In this document: in pieces, positions 33,510-45,700 of the stretch
Layout of the letters: every line of letters starts with the position of its first letter
How positions within the stretch are numbered: position 1 is the stretch's first letter
Translations under genes and position numbers: made by a program
The notes under the pieces: generated by a model
The model's input: only the letters and a program-made list of their open reading frames with translations
Database searches by the model: none
What the model was told of the DNA's origin: nothing
NCBI GenBank assembly: GCA_001598975.1
Contig: BBXU01001860.1
Coordinates: 18,075-82,074, forward strand
DNA: 64,000 bases
Origin: Parachlorella kessleri
Lineage: Eukaryota; Chlorophyta; Trebouxiophyceae; Chlorellales; Chlorellaceae
Direction: 5' to 3'

Positions 33510-35778
33510 TTACTGTGCATTGAAGGCCAGCCTGCTGCTTGGGCACCGCAGAAAGGCGTCCTCCACACCTGGGCGGCTCCAAGCCAAGGGCTTGCAGTTT
33601 GACAGGGGTCCGCCTGCTACACATGATTCTTCAAGAAACCAGTAGCCAATCCCCTTCAGCCCAGCGGCCTTCCGCTCCGCACCAGTGACGCAGATGACAT
33701 GGAAGTAGGCAAAACTAAAGCCTGGCTGGCAACGGTCCACAGGCGTCAGTTTCTCAGGCTGGCCACCGGCACACCACGACCCAAAGAGCTCCTGGAAGGC
33801 ACTGGGCGTGCGCCGCAAGAGAGCCTTGGGCAGTGGTGCTGTGCTATCAGTTGTCGACTCATTTTTCGCTGCCAGCCTCGAAACACAGTCGTTCCAGGTG
33901 TCACATGTGTCATATGCTGCCATCACCAGCCGGGACAGGCTGTCCTGGTCATGGAATCCCAGGGCGATGCTGGGGTCCATCATAGACAGCCAGCGCTGAA
34001 ACATCAAGTGGGTCGCGGGGGTGGGCAGCAATAAGTAGTTGCCACTATTGACTGGGAGCTCGGCCATGAAGACGCCGGCAATGCCAGTGTTGTTAATGAA
34101 GGCACCGAAAGAGGCATAGAGGTCTGCAGGCAAGATGCTCGCTTGTCAGCTCCACAGTGGACAGGTTTCTGGCGAAAAAATGGGTTGGAGACGGCAAGCA
34201 GCAGAAATGGGATGCTGCTGTGAACCCAAAATGTAGTGCAAAGCTGCAGCAACATCAAACTCCCGCGCTGTTGCAGCAGGTTGAAGGCAAGGGACGCTAG
34301 CCCTTCATTACCCCACATACCAGCAGGGCTGCTGCCACATGGTGTGCGCTGGGTCTTGCAAAGCATCCTCGTGACCAGTGGACGCAATCCAAGCCCAGCA
34401 CTCACCGAAGGGGCTGTAGGCAATATCAACGTCAGTGAGGTGCACCGCATAGCCCTTCTCAAGCACCTTGGAGACGACAAGGGGCCGGAACCACCTACAC
34501 CACCACCACAGATGACACTCATAGACACGGAACCTTTGGTTGAAAGGAGGGCTTGTTGGGCAATCTGCAGAGACCAGCAAAGCTAGCAACAGAGCCCCCA
34601 TGATGACAAACGCCGCCCTCACATGCCTCAGCTTTCAACAGTTTGGCAGCCCCAGCAACACGCCAGCATTCAGAAGCCTTAGACTCACACAATTTGGGTG
34701 TATGATTGTGTTTGGAAGACCGCTTCATCATTGCTTCTAATCGGGAATGGCAGCAAGGATGAACTGTTGTAACATGGGAGGTTCATTCCAATGCAGGCTT
34801 CAAGGCTACTGTCGTCCCAGGTAAGGACTATGTAGCTGGGCACACCTACAGAGGACATGTCCAGGGAAACAGTTCAAGCAACCTGGATCTGCAGACAGTC
34901 TCAGGCAGTGCTTGTGTGCAACGTACAAGGCCGTTGCTAACACATGAAAGACCGCACTTGTTATGGTTTTTGGCTGGAAGCCCACATGCGGTTTCTGCAA
35001 GGATATGGCATAGCACTATCGAGACCTCGGTGTGCGCCCACCTGCAAACTTGACAAGGGAGTAGATGCAGTTCATGAGCATGGTCCGGTGGTGGTGATTG
35101 AAGAAGATCATTGTGACAGCTGGGAACCCCTGAACAGTGCGGTTGGTCTGGGTGCGCAGCAGCCCGTCCAAGTCATTCTCCATGCCGGAGTAGGGCATTT
35201 CCGTTTTAGGCGGCAGCAGCCAGGGCGCGTGTGCCAAGGCACTCAGCACCGCTGAGTTGTTGGCTGACAAGCTGCCGGCCACAAGTGCCTCATATAGTGA
35301 CTGTGTGGGGTCTACTGCAGCAGGAAGTCTGAAGGCGCTGAGGGAGCAGCAATGATCGCTCTGAAGTTGTGGTACACTAGCCCGCACTGCATGCCTGACA
35401 CTGACATGACGTATGACCGTAGAGTGCATGCTAGCAGCACGACATGCAAAGCAGAAGAACGCGGGTACCCACCTTGGTGCACGTCCTCCGCCAGGAAGCG
35501 ATGTCGTCGCCTGCTGCGTGACCTCAAGTGGGTGAGGTCCAAGAGACTGCAGCTTACCACCGCTAGCCCCACCAGGGCTGCTATGCCTGCTATAAGGCAG
35601 AAGCTCCTGCGCTGGCAAGCCCTGCTGGACCTACAGGAACAAGAACCCAACCATTTAGCAGGCAGGGAGGGGTTGTGCCAGAGATCACGTGCAGTGGCCA
35701 GCACAAGCTTGGCTTAACCCAGCAGCCCCAACCGCAGTGACAAAGGATGACCTGCTCCCACCTGGGCAACTGACGCAT
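33510..35778 (-). CDS. GT77-like Golgi glycosyltransferase, copy 2 (6 exons)
   Basis: Paralogue of copy 1 with the same exon plan and intron phases. Exons in transcript order: 35778-35762, 35630-35473, 35314-35042, 34845-34689, 34494-34406, 34123-33510; 435 residues. The 17-nt start exon reads M-R-Q-L-P-R, followed by the anchor LIAGIAALVGLAVVSCSLL. DxD is in LTDVDIAYSPF, and the acceptor-side motifs GVFMAELPVNSGNYLLLPTP and HDQDSLSRL are intact. Differences from copy 1 are spread along the length (for example the region just after the anchor and IRSNDEAVFQTQSY). I see no stop, frameshift or missing catalytic residue, so it should be functional. It shares more with copy 4 (VNSGNYLLLPTPA) than with copy 1. 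Confidence 0.87.
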
Positions 35779-36989
35779 GATGGCGCTTGCACCTTCCAAC
35801 TTGTTTAGTGTTCCTTGTGTGACAGAGATAGTGACAAGGCGATTCCTACATTTGGAAAACTGTTAAAAGCTGGCTTCCCGCCAAGGTAAACCTGGCTGGA
35901 ACATTTCTGAGGTTGTTTGGACAAGCCAGTGCTCATGCTGTAACCTGTTGGGGTTTCAGCATCTCAGAGCGGCTGCGCATGCCGCGGCCTTACAGCTAAA
36001 ACGCACCATGCATGCTGGCCTGCACAACCTGCAAGGCAGGTGGACCTAGGTGCCTGGCAGCCTCATCACCAAGCCCAATCAAGCTAGAGTCCATGGAGGT
36101 GGCCACCACACCACAGCTTGCAGTGGTCCTCATGAGGGATCACCCAGCTCAGGTGGTGATCACCCAGCTCAGCAGCTGATCCAGCGGAGCTTGCGCACCT
36201 CTGAATACAAAGCTGCCCACAAGGTGCCAGCTTATCAGCAGCAGGACAGCCAGGCGGCACAGGTGCATGTCTGGAAGCAAACTCTGTCCGGGTGGCTGCC
36301 ATATATGCGGGTGGGCGCCAGTGTGCACATGTGCACCAGTGTGCACGTGCTGCAACGTTCTAGGCTGATATTACTGGTCATTGGTGCTACATCCTAAGCC
36401 TTGGACGTATGGCCATCATGCATTTACCCAAGGGAGGTCTGTGCACTTATGAATGGATATGATGCATGATTGGCACGCAGCTTGTAGGAACCAAGCGTAA
36501 ATGTCACTCAACTTGTAACTGCATCGGCCTTCTGCAAGCTGGTGGGTCTTCATGCTTCCCTCGCCATCTGTCTTGGGCGCATGCAATGGGGTGCAATGCT
36601 GGGCTACACTAAGGAGAGCGGCAAAGATAGTGGCTACAAAAAGCTGGTAATTCCTTGTGTGGGTTGTAAATCAAGGGCAAACAGAAGCAGGGCAGTTGAG
36701 GTGTACCCCAGGAAACATCAATTCGTTGATCAGTCTAACTTCGTAGTAGACAAGCTAAGATAAGGTGAAGTTAACTTCTCACAAAGTCGTCAGTGAACGG
36801 AGGTCTCGGTGCATGTCAGTGGTGAGTGAGTGTGCCATACCAAGGTCAGCAAATCTGATCAGAAGCTTCGTGAGATGCATGCCACCTGGGACCCGGACCC
36901 AATAGGAGCCATGTTGTAAGGTGCAAGAAACACTACATAGCAGACGTGGGCCGTCTCACATTAATGCTTAACGGAGCAATATTGCTCCG
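35779..36989. other. Intergenic spacer between glycosyltransferase copies 2 and 3
   Basis: Holds the promoter of copy 2 and the 3' flank of copy 3. Contains a short direct duplication, GATCACCCAGCTCAG at 36138-36152 and 36158-36172. No exon seen. Confidence 0.35.
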
Positions 36990-36998
36990 TTAAGCATT
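36963..36998. repeat. Perfect 36-bp palindrome overlapping the copy 3 stop codon
   Basis: Arms of 18 bp with no loop, centred between 36980 and 36981, starting AATGCTTAACGGAGCAAT. The minus-strand stop codon TAA of copy 3 (36992-36990) and its last two codons lie in one arm; the other arm is 3' flank. Confidence 0.95.
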
Positions 36999-39173
36999 GA
37001 AAGCAATCCTGTCGCTGGGGCAGCGCAGAAAGGCGTCCTCGAATCCAGACTGGGCCCAGACGCGGGGCTTGCATTTGGACAATGGTCCATCTGTGATGCA
37101 TGATGAGTCAAGGAACCAGTAGCCTATTGCTTTGAGACCAGCAATTTTGGGCTCAGCACCAGTGGCACATATGACGTGGAAGTAGGCAAAGCTGAACCCC
37201 CGCTGGCAGGGGTCCACCAGGGTCAGCTTGTCAGGCTCATTGCCGGCACACCAAGACCCAAAGAGCTCCTGGTAAGCGCTGGGGGTGCGCCGCAAGAGGG
37301 CCTTTGGGCGGCGACGGGTGCCAGAAGTTGCTGTTTCGTTTCTGGCTGCTAGTGCAGCTGCACACTCGCTCCAGGCATCGCAGGTGTCATAAGCCTCAAG
37401 CACCAAGCGGGACAGGCCGTCCTGGTCATGGAAGCCAAGGGCAATGCTGGGGTGCATCACTGACACCCAGTGCTGGAAGAGAAGACGGCCCGCTGGTGTG
37501 GGCAGCACAAAATAATTGCCGCCATTGACTGGGAGCTCAGCCATGAACACGCCGGTGACGCCGCTTTGCTTCATGAAGGCCCCAAAGGAGGCGTAGAGAT
37601 CTACAGGGTTAGGGTCTGGTGGAGTTAGCAGGGCGGCTCGAATAGTTTACAGTGACTTCAGCATCATTACAAGTACGTGATGCACGTTGGTGTGCACGGA
37701 TATGGCCACAACTTCAATGAGGTTAATATGGCAGAATGACCTGCAATGCACGCCAGGTCACACACGCAAGGAGGCAGAACTTCATAGAGGTGGTGATCAT
37801 GGGCACCCACGTGAGGCCGCCCAGCACTTACCGAAAGGGCTATAGGCAATGTCGACATCAGTGTGGTGCACGGCGTAGCCCCTGTCAAGCACTTTTGAGG
37901 TGACCAGGGGGCGGAACCACCTGCACCATACTAGTCAGACGTTGCCGTTCCGCATCATACATGTTATGCAGAAAGCAAGTCGCCATGGCAACTCTCCAAT
38001 GCTTTTAACAAGTATATAACAGCAGCAGAGTGGATTGCGGCATTCCACAAGTACCCAGTGGGCATCAGCTCACATGATTTGGGTATATGACTGCGACTGA
38101 AAGAGGGCCTCCTGATGGTCATCGCCGATGGGGTTGGGCAGGTATTTGGCAGCATTGTAGCAAGGTAAGTTCATTTGAAGGCAGGCATCAAGGCTCTTTT
38201 TATCCCAGACAAGCACGATGTAGCTGCTCACCCCTGCAGAAGGTGAGAAATAACACACCTTGCAAACGCCCGGAGGGTGGCATCCCATAACACATCACAA
38301 GTGCCCGGCAGGCGGCCTGCCTGCCCTTCGATACAACGAAGGCGACACAATGTGTTGTCAAACAGCAATTAGAGCATGCAGCTTGAGTGCTTCATCGAAA
38401 GACCCCTTGCTGCCCTCCGTCCCATAAAAGGTACCTGCAAACTTGACGAGTGAGTAGATGCAGTTCATGAGCATGACTCGGTGGTGGTGGTTGAAAAATA
38501 TCATTGTGACTGCCGGGAAGCCATGCACGGTTTTGTTGGCTTGGGCGTGCAGAAGCCCGTCTAGGTCATTCTCCAGGCCCGAGTAGGGCAGTTTGGTGCC
38601 GCGCGGCAGCAGCCAGGGTGTATGCGCCACTGCACCCAGCAACATGCGGTTGGAGGCTGACAAGCTGCCACCCACCATTGCATTATATACCTCTTTTTCA
38701 GGCTTCATTGCAGCAGGTGAATGGTGGCAGTCAGCTGGCAACGAGGAACAACTTGAAGAGCCAGGCACACATTGCCGCATGGTTCCTAGATGCCTTGCCT
38801 CTGCCTTGCGAAAAACTGCATCGACACTAGCTTCATAAAGCTAGTGCTAGCTTTATGAAGCGACTGGAAGCGGCACCACAACGCACCTGGCGGCACAATG
38901 CTGAATTCCTCTGCCAGGATTCGAGAACGCCGTGTGCGGCTCTCATTCAAGTGGGCTGTGTTCCACAAGCTGAAGCTAACAACTGCAAGCACCACCAAGG
39001 CTGCAAAGCCAGCGAACCGGCAGAGGCTCCTGCGTTGGCCTGGAGCTGCCATGCCAGCCCTGCAGACAGAAGTTCAATCTATTATGGTGCAGCTTAAAAG
39101 GCCAGTAATTACTGGCCTTTCTGGCAACCAACCAGCTACAGCTGCGTTGCTCGCACCTTGGTGGCGGGCGCAT
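36990..39173 (-). CDS. GT77-like Golgi glycosyltransferase, copy 3 (6 exons)
   Basis: Third paralogue. Exons in transcript order: 39173-39157, 39059-38887, 38734-38435, 38233-38074, 37920-37832, 37600-36990; phases agree, 449 residues. The 17-nt start exon reads M-R-P-P-P-R. Signal anchor: FAGFAALVVLAVVSFSLW. DxD is in HTDVDIAYSPF; GVFMAELPVNGGNYFVLPTP and HDQDGLSRL are intact, close to copy 1. Exon 3 begins earlier than in the other copies, adding about nine residues (DCHHSPAAM). The acceptor used by the others appears changed here (CTGCAATG where they have CTGCAG-type sites). Three perfect palindromes sit in this copy: in intron 1, in intron 2 and over the stop codon. Head to head with copy 4. 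Confidence 0.86.
38830..38861. repeat. Inverted repeat, 15-bp arms, 2-nt loop (copy 3 intron 2)
   Basis: Arm GCTTCATAAAGCTAG, loop TG, then the exact reverse complement. It could form a hairpin in the pre-mRNA intron. Confidence 0.95.
39097..39120. repeat. Perfect 24-bp palindrome (copy 3 intron 1)
   Basis: Arm AAAGGCCAGTAA followed directly by its reverse complement, within intron 1 of copy 3. Confidence 0.95.
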
Positions 39174-39379
39174 AAGGCCTACACTTTGCCAACTACGACT
39201 CCTGGCCAGCACACTCCATGGAGGCGAGGCCCCTATGAAAGGCACATAGCAGCCAAGTGGGTTTCTTAATATTCTGGCGGGAAGCATGGCATTGACCTGT
39301 AAGTCGGAAATCTTCCAGAGGATTCCCGATTTCGCACACAACGCTGCCAGAAGCCCGCAGGCTGGGAGGTGCAGCCGCC
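39174..39379. promoter_or_regulatory. Probable bidirectional promoter, copies 3 / 4
   Basis: The ATGs of two divergent glycosyltransferase copies are 206 bp apart, so both promoters lie here. No TATA box or known element is clear. Confidence 0.45.
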
Positions 39380-41673
39380 ATGCGTCAGTCGCCCAGGTGC
39401 GAGGGCAACGATTTTAGTGTCAGGCAACTCCTACAACCCTGTTGCCACCTTGCCAAAAGTGGTTGGACTGCACTTGCAGGTCAAGCCAACGCAGGCGCTT
39501 CGGCCTCATAGCCTGCGTTGCAGCCTTGGTGGGACTTGCTGTGGTAAGCTGCAGCTTTCTGGACCTGGCCCATTTGAGTTCCCGCAGCAGGCAGCGACCT
39601 CGCATCCTGGTAGAGGACGTGCGCCAAGGTGGGGTTCGCTGCTGCTTTGTAACTATGGAGTGCGTACTTCGAAGTGATGTTGTATGTACCCAAGGGTCCG
39701 GAGCGCCTCTGTCTGCAGGCATTTCCTCCATGTGTGTAACGCCAGTGCAATTTCAAGGTGCCAACCGTCTGGTTGCCTTCGCCCTTGCTGGTGCAGTTGC
39801 AAGGGACCCCATACAGTTACTCTATGAGGCACTGGGGGCCGGCAGCTTGTCAGCCAACAACTCAGCGGTGCTGAGTGCCTTGGCACACGTGCCCTGGCTG
39901 CTGCCGCCTAAAACGAAGTTGCCCTACTCCGGCATGGAGAATGACTTGGACGGGCTGCTGCGCACCCAGGCCAATCAAGCTGTGCAGGGGTTCCCAGCCG
40001 TCACAATGATCTTTTTCAACCACCACCACCGGACCATGCTTATGAACTGCATTTACTCCCTCGTCAAGTTTGCAGGTGAGTGCATGCGCACACCCTAGAG
40101 GTTTGGAAGGGACCATCCCAATAGTTTCATGGCCACGTTGCAGCCCCCGCTCAGAAATGTAGGTTTGGTTTTCCAGCCATTGATAGACTTGTTATTGCGC
40201 ATCTAGCAGTGGAGCAATACCTGTGGCTGACTGCGCAGAAAAGAGGGTAACTGGCCTATACTTTCCTGACACACCTGTTTGTAGGCGTACGCAGCTACAT
40301 TGTTCTTACCTGGGACGAGAGGAGCCTTGATGCCTGCCTTCAAATGAACCTCCCCTGCTATAACACGTCCTCCCTGCTGCCCATCAAGATTGAAAGCCAT
40401 CGTGAAGCGCTCTTCCAGACACAGTCATACAACCAGATTGTGTGAGTCATGCAGGGCAATGGTGCTTGTGTGCTGCATGTTGCTGGGCAGGCACGGTGTT
40501 GTGTGCAATCCCCGTAAACAGCCAATGTCTGCCAAAATGGTATTAGATGCTGGGTCTCTGACAACCGCAGACCCGTCCGGGGTCCGTAAACGGCGGGGAG
40601 CGTCATATGTGGAGGTGCAGGTGGTTCCGGCCCCGTGTTGTCTACAAAGTGCTTGAGAAGGGCTACGCAGTGCACCTCACGGATGTTGACATCGCATACA
40701 GTCCCTTCGGTGAGTGCTGGTCATGTACCACATTCCATCCAGGCGATCACCACATTCAATAAGAGGTTCTCTGGGAGACCACGCGCACGACAGGCGTGTG
40801 CGCTGTTGTCCAACGTCAGTGCATGAGCTAGGGGAAGTTGGCTGGCACGTGTCACCCTCGACATGCTTGGGCAAAACCTCTGCATTGCCCAGGAGCACGC
40901 CATTTCTAGGGGCATACTGTGTTCAGCCTAGGCATGCCACTCTGCCGGCACTCCTGTAAATCGCTGGAGACTTCCAAAAGCAATTGACAAAGCCAACAGT
41001 GCAGTGGTGCCCCTGTCAAATCATGCATGCAGATCTATATTCGTCCTTCGGGGCTTACGTCAACCACACCGGCATCACTGGTGTCTTCATGGCGGAGCTC
41101 CCAGTCAACAGCGGCAACTACTTGTTGCTGCCCACTCCAGCCGCCCACCTGCTGTTCCAGCGCTGGCTGTCCATGATGGATCCCAGCATTGCCCTGGGGT
41201 TCCATGACCAGGACAGCCTGTCCCGCCTGGTGATGGCAGTGTACGACACGTGTGACACCTGGAGCGACTGCGCTGTGAAGCTGGCAGCTAGAAACCAAAG
41301 CACAGCACCCGGTGCCCAAGAACCTCCCAAGGCTCTCTTGCGGCGCACGCCCAGTGCCTTCCAGGAGCTCTTTGGGTCCTGGTGCGCTGGTGGCCAGCCT
41401 GAGAGGCTGTCGCGTGTGGATCCCTGCCAGCCAGGCTTTAGCCATGCCTACTTCCATGTCATCTGTGTTACTGGAGCTAAGCGGAAGGCTGCGGGGCTCA
41501 AGGGGATTGGGTACTGGTTCCTTGAAGCAGCATGTTCTGCACATGGACCCCTGTCCAACTGCAAGCCCCTGGCCTGGAGCCGGCCACAGGTGGAGGATGC
41601 CTTCCTGCGATGCCCAAACAGCAGGTTGGCCTTCAACGCACACTATTCTTTTTGGGAATCAGGTCTCATGTGA
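39380..41673 (+). CDS. GT77-like Golgi glycosyltransferase, copy 4 (6 exons)
   Basis: Fourth paralogue. Exons: 39380-39396, 39480-39628, 39797-40075, 40285-40441, 40621-40709, 41033-41673; phases agree, 443 residues. The 17-nt start exon reads M-R-Q-S-P-R and the anchor is LIACVAALVGLAVVSCSFL. DxD is in LTDVDIAYSPF; GVFMAELPVNSGNYLLLPTP and HDQDSLSRL are intact. The last exon runs about ten codons further than in copies 1-3 (ending HYSFWESGLM), because the stop found near NA in the others is missing. Exon 3 starts VARDPIQ, diverged from the AVDP of copies 1 and 2. Nothing suggests a pseudogene. Confidence 0.87.
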
Positions 41674-42751
41674 TATCCAGCGAGGACGCAAGTTTAGTTC
41701 TAAGTATATGGGTAGGGGATTCGGAATGGCTACGGGTGACGCTCCTGCCTATGGTCTCCCCAAGTAATGATTATTATTTAGGCAATGCAACCTGCAGTCC
41801 TCCCCATTTTCCCTTCTTTTCTCTTTGTTTCTGTACCCATATATTGCATGCCAGCAGCACTGGCGCTTCTTGCCGTAGGTCATGCTTTCCAGTGGCAAAT
41901 TTTTTCACATTGTCCGCACATGGCAATTGCTGCCAGTGCTGCACTCTCATGTGGGCCTCTTCATGTGCTGCTGCTGGTCCTACGCTTGTCACCCACTTGC
42001 ATCATGGTAGTTGCAGCTCATGTGCAGACCGTGGTCTTGCGCATGTTCTCTCTCCCTGCTGTGGCCATCACTTGATCCCAACCGGTGGAATGGACTTCAG
42101 TATAACTTGGGGTATGTAGCCATTATCACATTAGCAACATGATCGTGTAAAACACACAAAAAATTGAACTTTGAAGTGAAGTATTTACCCACAACCTGGG
42201 TGGACTTAGAACTAAGCCAAGAGCTGGGCAGGTTTCCTGCTGGCCGTTGCTCGTCACCCACGGGCATTGCAATGCATATGGATTTATGTACAGTGGAGGC
42301 TGGAACCGAAACAGCAACCTGAGCTTACTGCCCATGGCCAGCACATGTCATGGATTGTGGAGCCCCGAGCAGAGTCACGGGCCAGTGCACATGTGATAAA
42401 TGACATCCCAACTTGTGAGGGTGAATACGTGATGATGGAGGTTGGGCAGGGGCTTGGACGTCAGAGCTGACGGTTGACACTGTTCTGGTAGAAGGTGTGA
42501 CCAGGCTTACACCTTGCAAAAACGTATAGTGTTTATGGCATGCTCGTCAGCTTTCTATCAATAGTGCATGGATATCACAAGACCGGGCAAATAGTGTCAG
42601 AAAAAGACACTAGGTAGGTAGTCAATAAATGCGTGTGTGGAATCACGTTGGTGCAGCAAGGCTGATTTACTGCGAAGAGGAGTTTAGGCAAAAAGCATTG
42701 CATATCAGTATGAACACATCAAAGCTCAGAAGCTTCAAGAGAGTTCTCTTC
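41674..42751. other. Convergent intergenic spacer
   Basis: 3' regions of copy 4 (+) and the epimerase fusion (-). TGTAA near 42146 (+) and its complement near 42507 (for the minus gene, about 245 bases past the stop) are possible polyadenylation signals. No exon supported. Confidence 0.4.
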
Positions 42752-45700
42752 TCAGTGCTGCTGGCGCGGCGGGATGTCACTGTCCTCAAAGATCTTAAGC
42801 TGCAGCCCACAGCTGTGCTTCTCCTGGAGCTCCTCCGAGCGCTTCTGCGGGTCCAGGAAGGCGTGCCAGTAGCGCTCCACCAGGTGGTCCCCACCCGCCC
42901 AGCCCCCTTTGGCGTGGAACTGCGGGTAGCGGTAGCTGTTGGTGATCAGCTCCCACACCAGCACCCACCAGTCGCGGGGCCGGGAGTGAATGGCGGCGCG
43001 AGTGGTGGCAAAGATGCCATTGGCATAGACCACATGGGGCTCCTCCCGTGGGATGCCCATGGCCGTCAGCATTTCGTTGGCGATGGGTCGCAGCAGCTTG
43101 TTGGTGCTGAAGTTGCGGTCAATGAGCTTGGTGTTCGACAGGGCTGCACAAAAAGAAAGGAGCGGGGGTCAGCTTTTTTTAAGCAGTGCTGTGGTTGATG
43201 ACAGTGTACATGCATGGGAAGCAGCATGGTTGGGAGCCATGGAGCGTCAGGCCTTGTTGAGCGGGCGCATGCGATCCAAGGTATATTCTGCCTGGTGCCA
43301 TGGGCATGCAGCCCAGCACCATCTCCAGCTCAAACTGGACCCATAAGTGAATGGCACCCATGTGTGAACCGCCCAGCACCACAGCAGTGAAGTGGAGGTT
43401 AAGCCTGCTCACCTATGTATGCAGGCTTGTGCTGCAGGGCGTAGCGGACAAGGCAGGCCATCCTCTCCATGCCACCCACATGGTGCAGCGGGTCTCCCTG
43501 CAGACATGGGCAGCATGGAGGAGTTTCTGCTTTGGAGGCCCCATCCAGCCTACTCAAGTCACTACCTTGCATGCAGCATTATCTACCTCCTTTGGGCTGC
43601 CTGCGACTTTGACAGGGCAGAAACACCATGCAATGGCCAGCTGCAATACAACAGCTACTCATGCAAGCCGGTCGACCTCATGCATGCCCCTTGCGTACGA
43701 TTTGCTGAAGCCATGCATCGCTACCTCTCCTCATTATGCAGCCCTCCTACCTGGGAGAAAATGAGCACACTGGGTAGCTGGTCGTAGCGCCGGATGATGT
43801 GGAACAGGTAGGGAAGGCCCTCTCCCGCCATCTGGAGTGGCAGGGCATCAGGCCCTTGGAACTCCGCCTTGTTGTAAATGAACTGCGGGTAGAAAGGCGA
43901 GCAGGGCACATAACTGTTGACAGCGGCAGTGGTGAAAAAGCTACTTGGAAGCTCAATGTGCTTGCAAGGCAATAGGGCAAAGCCTAGCAGCCGCGCCTGT
44001 GACCTTTCCACAAGCCGCGCTTAATCCAGCAGCAGGGACAAGCCCAACAAGCGCATGCCGTGCCTACTGTCACTAGGAATTGGATACCATTTCCAAGGGT
44101 ACTGCGCCCCGACCAATGTAACTCCCCACCTGGCGCATAAGGGGTAGGGCAGTGTCGTTGGCCCAAGACAGATCTTCACCACGTCCTTGTGCAATGATGA
44201 TCTCGGCATCAACCACTGGCTTGGCAGAGCGTAGCTGCCCATTGTCACCCGCTAGAGCCAGGCGCACCTGCAGGGGTTCGCAGCAACCAGAGCATCTCGG
44301 GTTGGAAATCCCATACACCCGTAAGCATGGCATACACCCAGCATACACCCATGAGCACAGCGTGCATAGCCTGAAGACTACTAGACGCTGTGCACCGGTC
44401 TTGCTATATAGCCACACTGCAGCAAACAGGAGCATCCTTGACTGTGGCCAGTACCATCTCTCAAGCTTGAGATATGGTGACTTAAGGGCCCCTGGGACTG
44501 ATGAGAATTTAAAGTGACACAAGTTGAAGGTTGTGGCCATGCTTCAAAGGCCCACTATCAGCCTGTATCTGGGGTGGTACCCAAAAGCTGTATGCAACTG
44601 AGTTGTCAACCATTCAGTGAAGGAGACAAGTGGCTTGCTGCACTCAGCTTCCATCAACAAACCTGCTCGCTGATGGCTTTTGCAAAGCTGGCCTTGGCTT
44701 CAAACTTGAGGGCAAGTTTAGCAAGGCACGTGTTGGCAATGGCATGACGCAGGTCATGCGGCCGGCCAGGGGCGGTGGCGCGACTGGTGGACACCATTGA
44801 CGCCAACTGGTTGATAGTGAAGCCGGTGCCGGTGCCGGCATTGATAGTCATGCCACGCACATCGCTCTGGTAGCCCATGACCAGGGCGCGTGCAGCATCT
44901 TGCACATGCAGGAAGTCTCGGCTCTGCTCTCCATCACCATCTACAAGCAGCGACTCGCCCTGCAGTAATGAGCAGCAAAGCGGGCAGCAGCGTCTGCAGT
45001 GCATATATATGGTGAGCAAGGTGCAGGGCCATTTCCGCAGCAAATTCCGCTGGAGCGGGCTCTCTTGCTACCAATCTTCACCCGAGCGATGCCTACTGTA
45101 AGCATGCACCTCGGAGACCCAAGACAGTACATGTCTGAGATGTAATGGGGCGGCCGTACACACGCGCAACACAACTAAGCCCAAAGCGATCCATATGGAA
45201 TGCCAAGTTCTAATCAAGCATACGGAAAACTACTGCAAGTACGGCACCACGTGTTCTGGTGTCAATGGCACTTAGCGACCAGGGACATCCCCGCACCTTG
45301 GCAAGCATGTCCATGAAGCGACCGATCACGCCAGCTTGGGGGCCAGTGGTTGGCTGACGGGCCCCGTAAACGCTGAACAGCCGAATAGACAAAGTTGACA
45401 ACTTGTAGAAATCGTTGAACTCCTGCAGGGCATGTGGGCAGTTTAGTGCATTGACTTTCAGTGCACGCCAGAGGACTCCGCTGGTTGAGGCAGGACCCTG
45501 TCCCATACTTGATGAAGGCAAGCAATCGCAGGGCATGGCAAGCGATGAGCTGTCTGGCTGCATGCTCAGGTGCATGTGGAAGGTGTACCAGGTGTACTTC
45601 AACAAATGAACCCCAACAGGGTTACATACCTTCATGAGAATCTCCCCCTGGTACTTGCTGGACGCGTAAGGAGAGCGGGAGATATCAGGCATCTGGGACT

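Noticed and set aside
36138..36172. Direct repeat GATCACCCAGCTCAG x2 as a transposon footprint
   Set aside because: Only a 20-bp-period duplication with no terminal repeats or coding potential; simple slippage explains it.
25804..41673. One or more glycosyltransferase copies as pseudogenes
   Set aside because: All four keep phase across six exons, with intact DxD and HDQD motifs; the only oddities are a shifted exon 3 acceptor in copy 3 and a later stop in copy 4.
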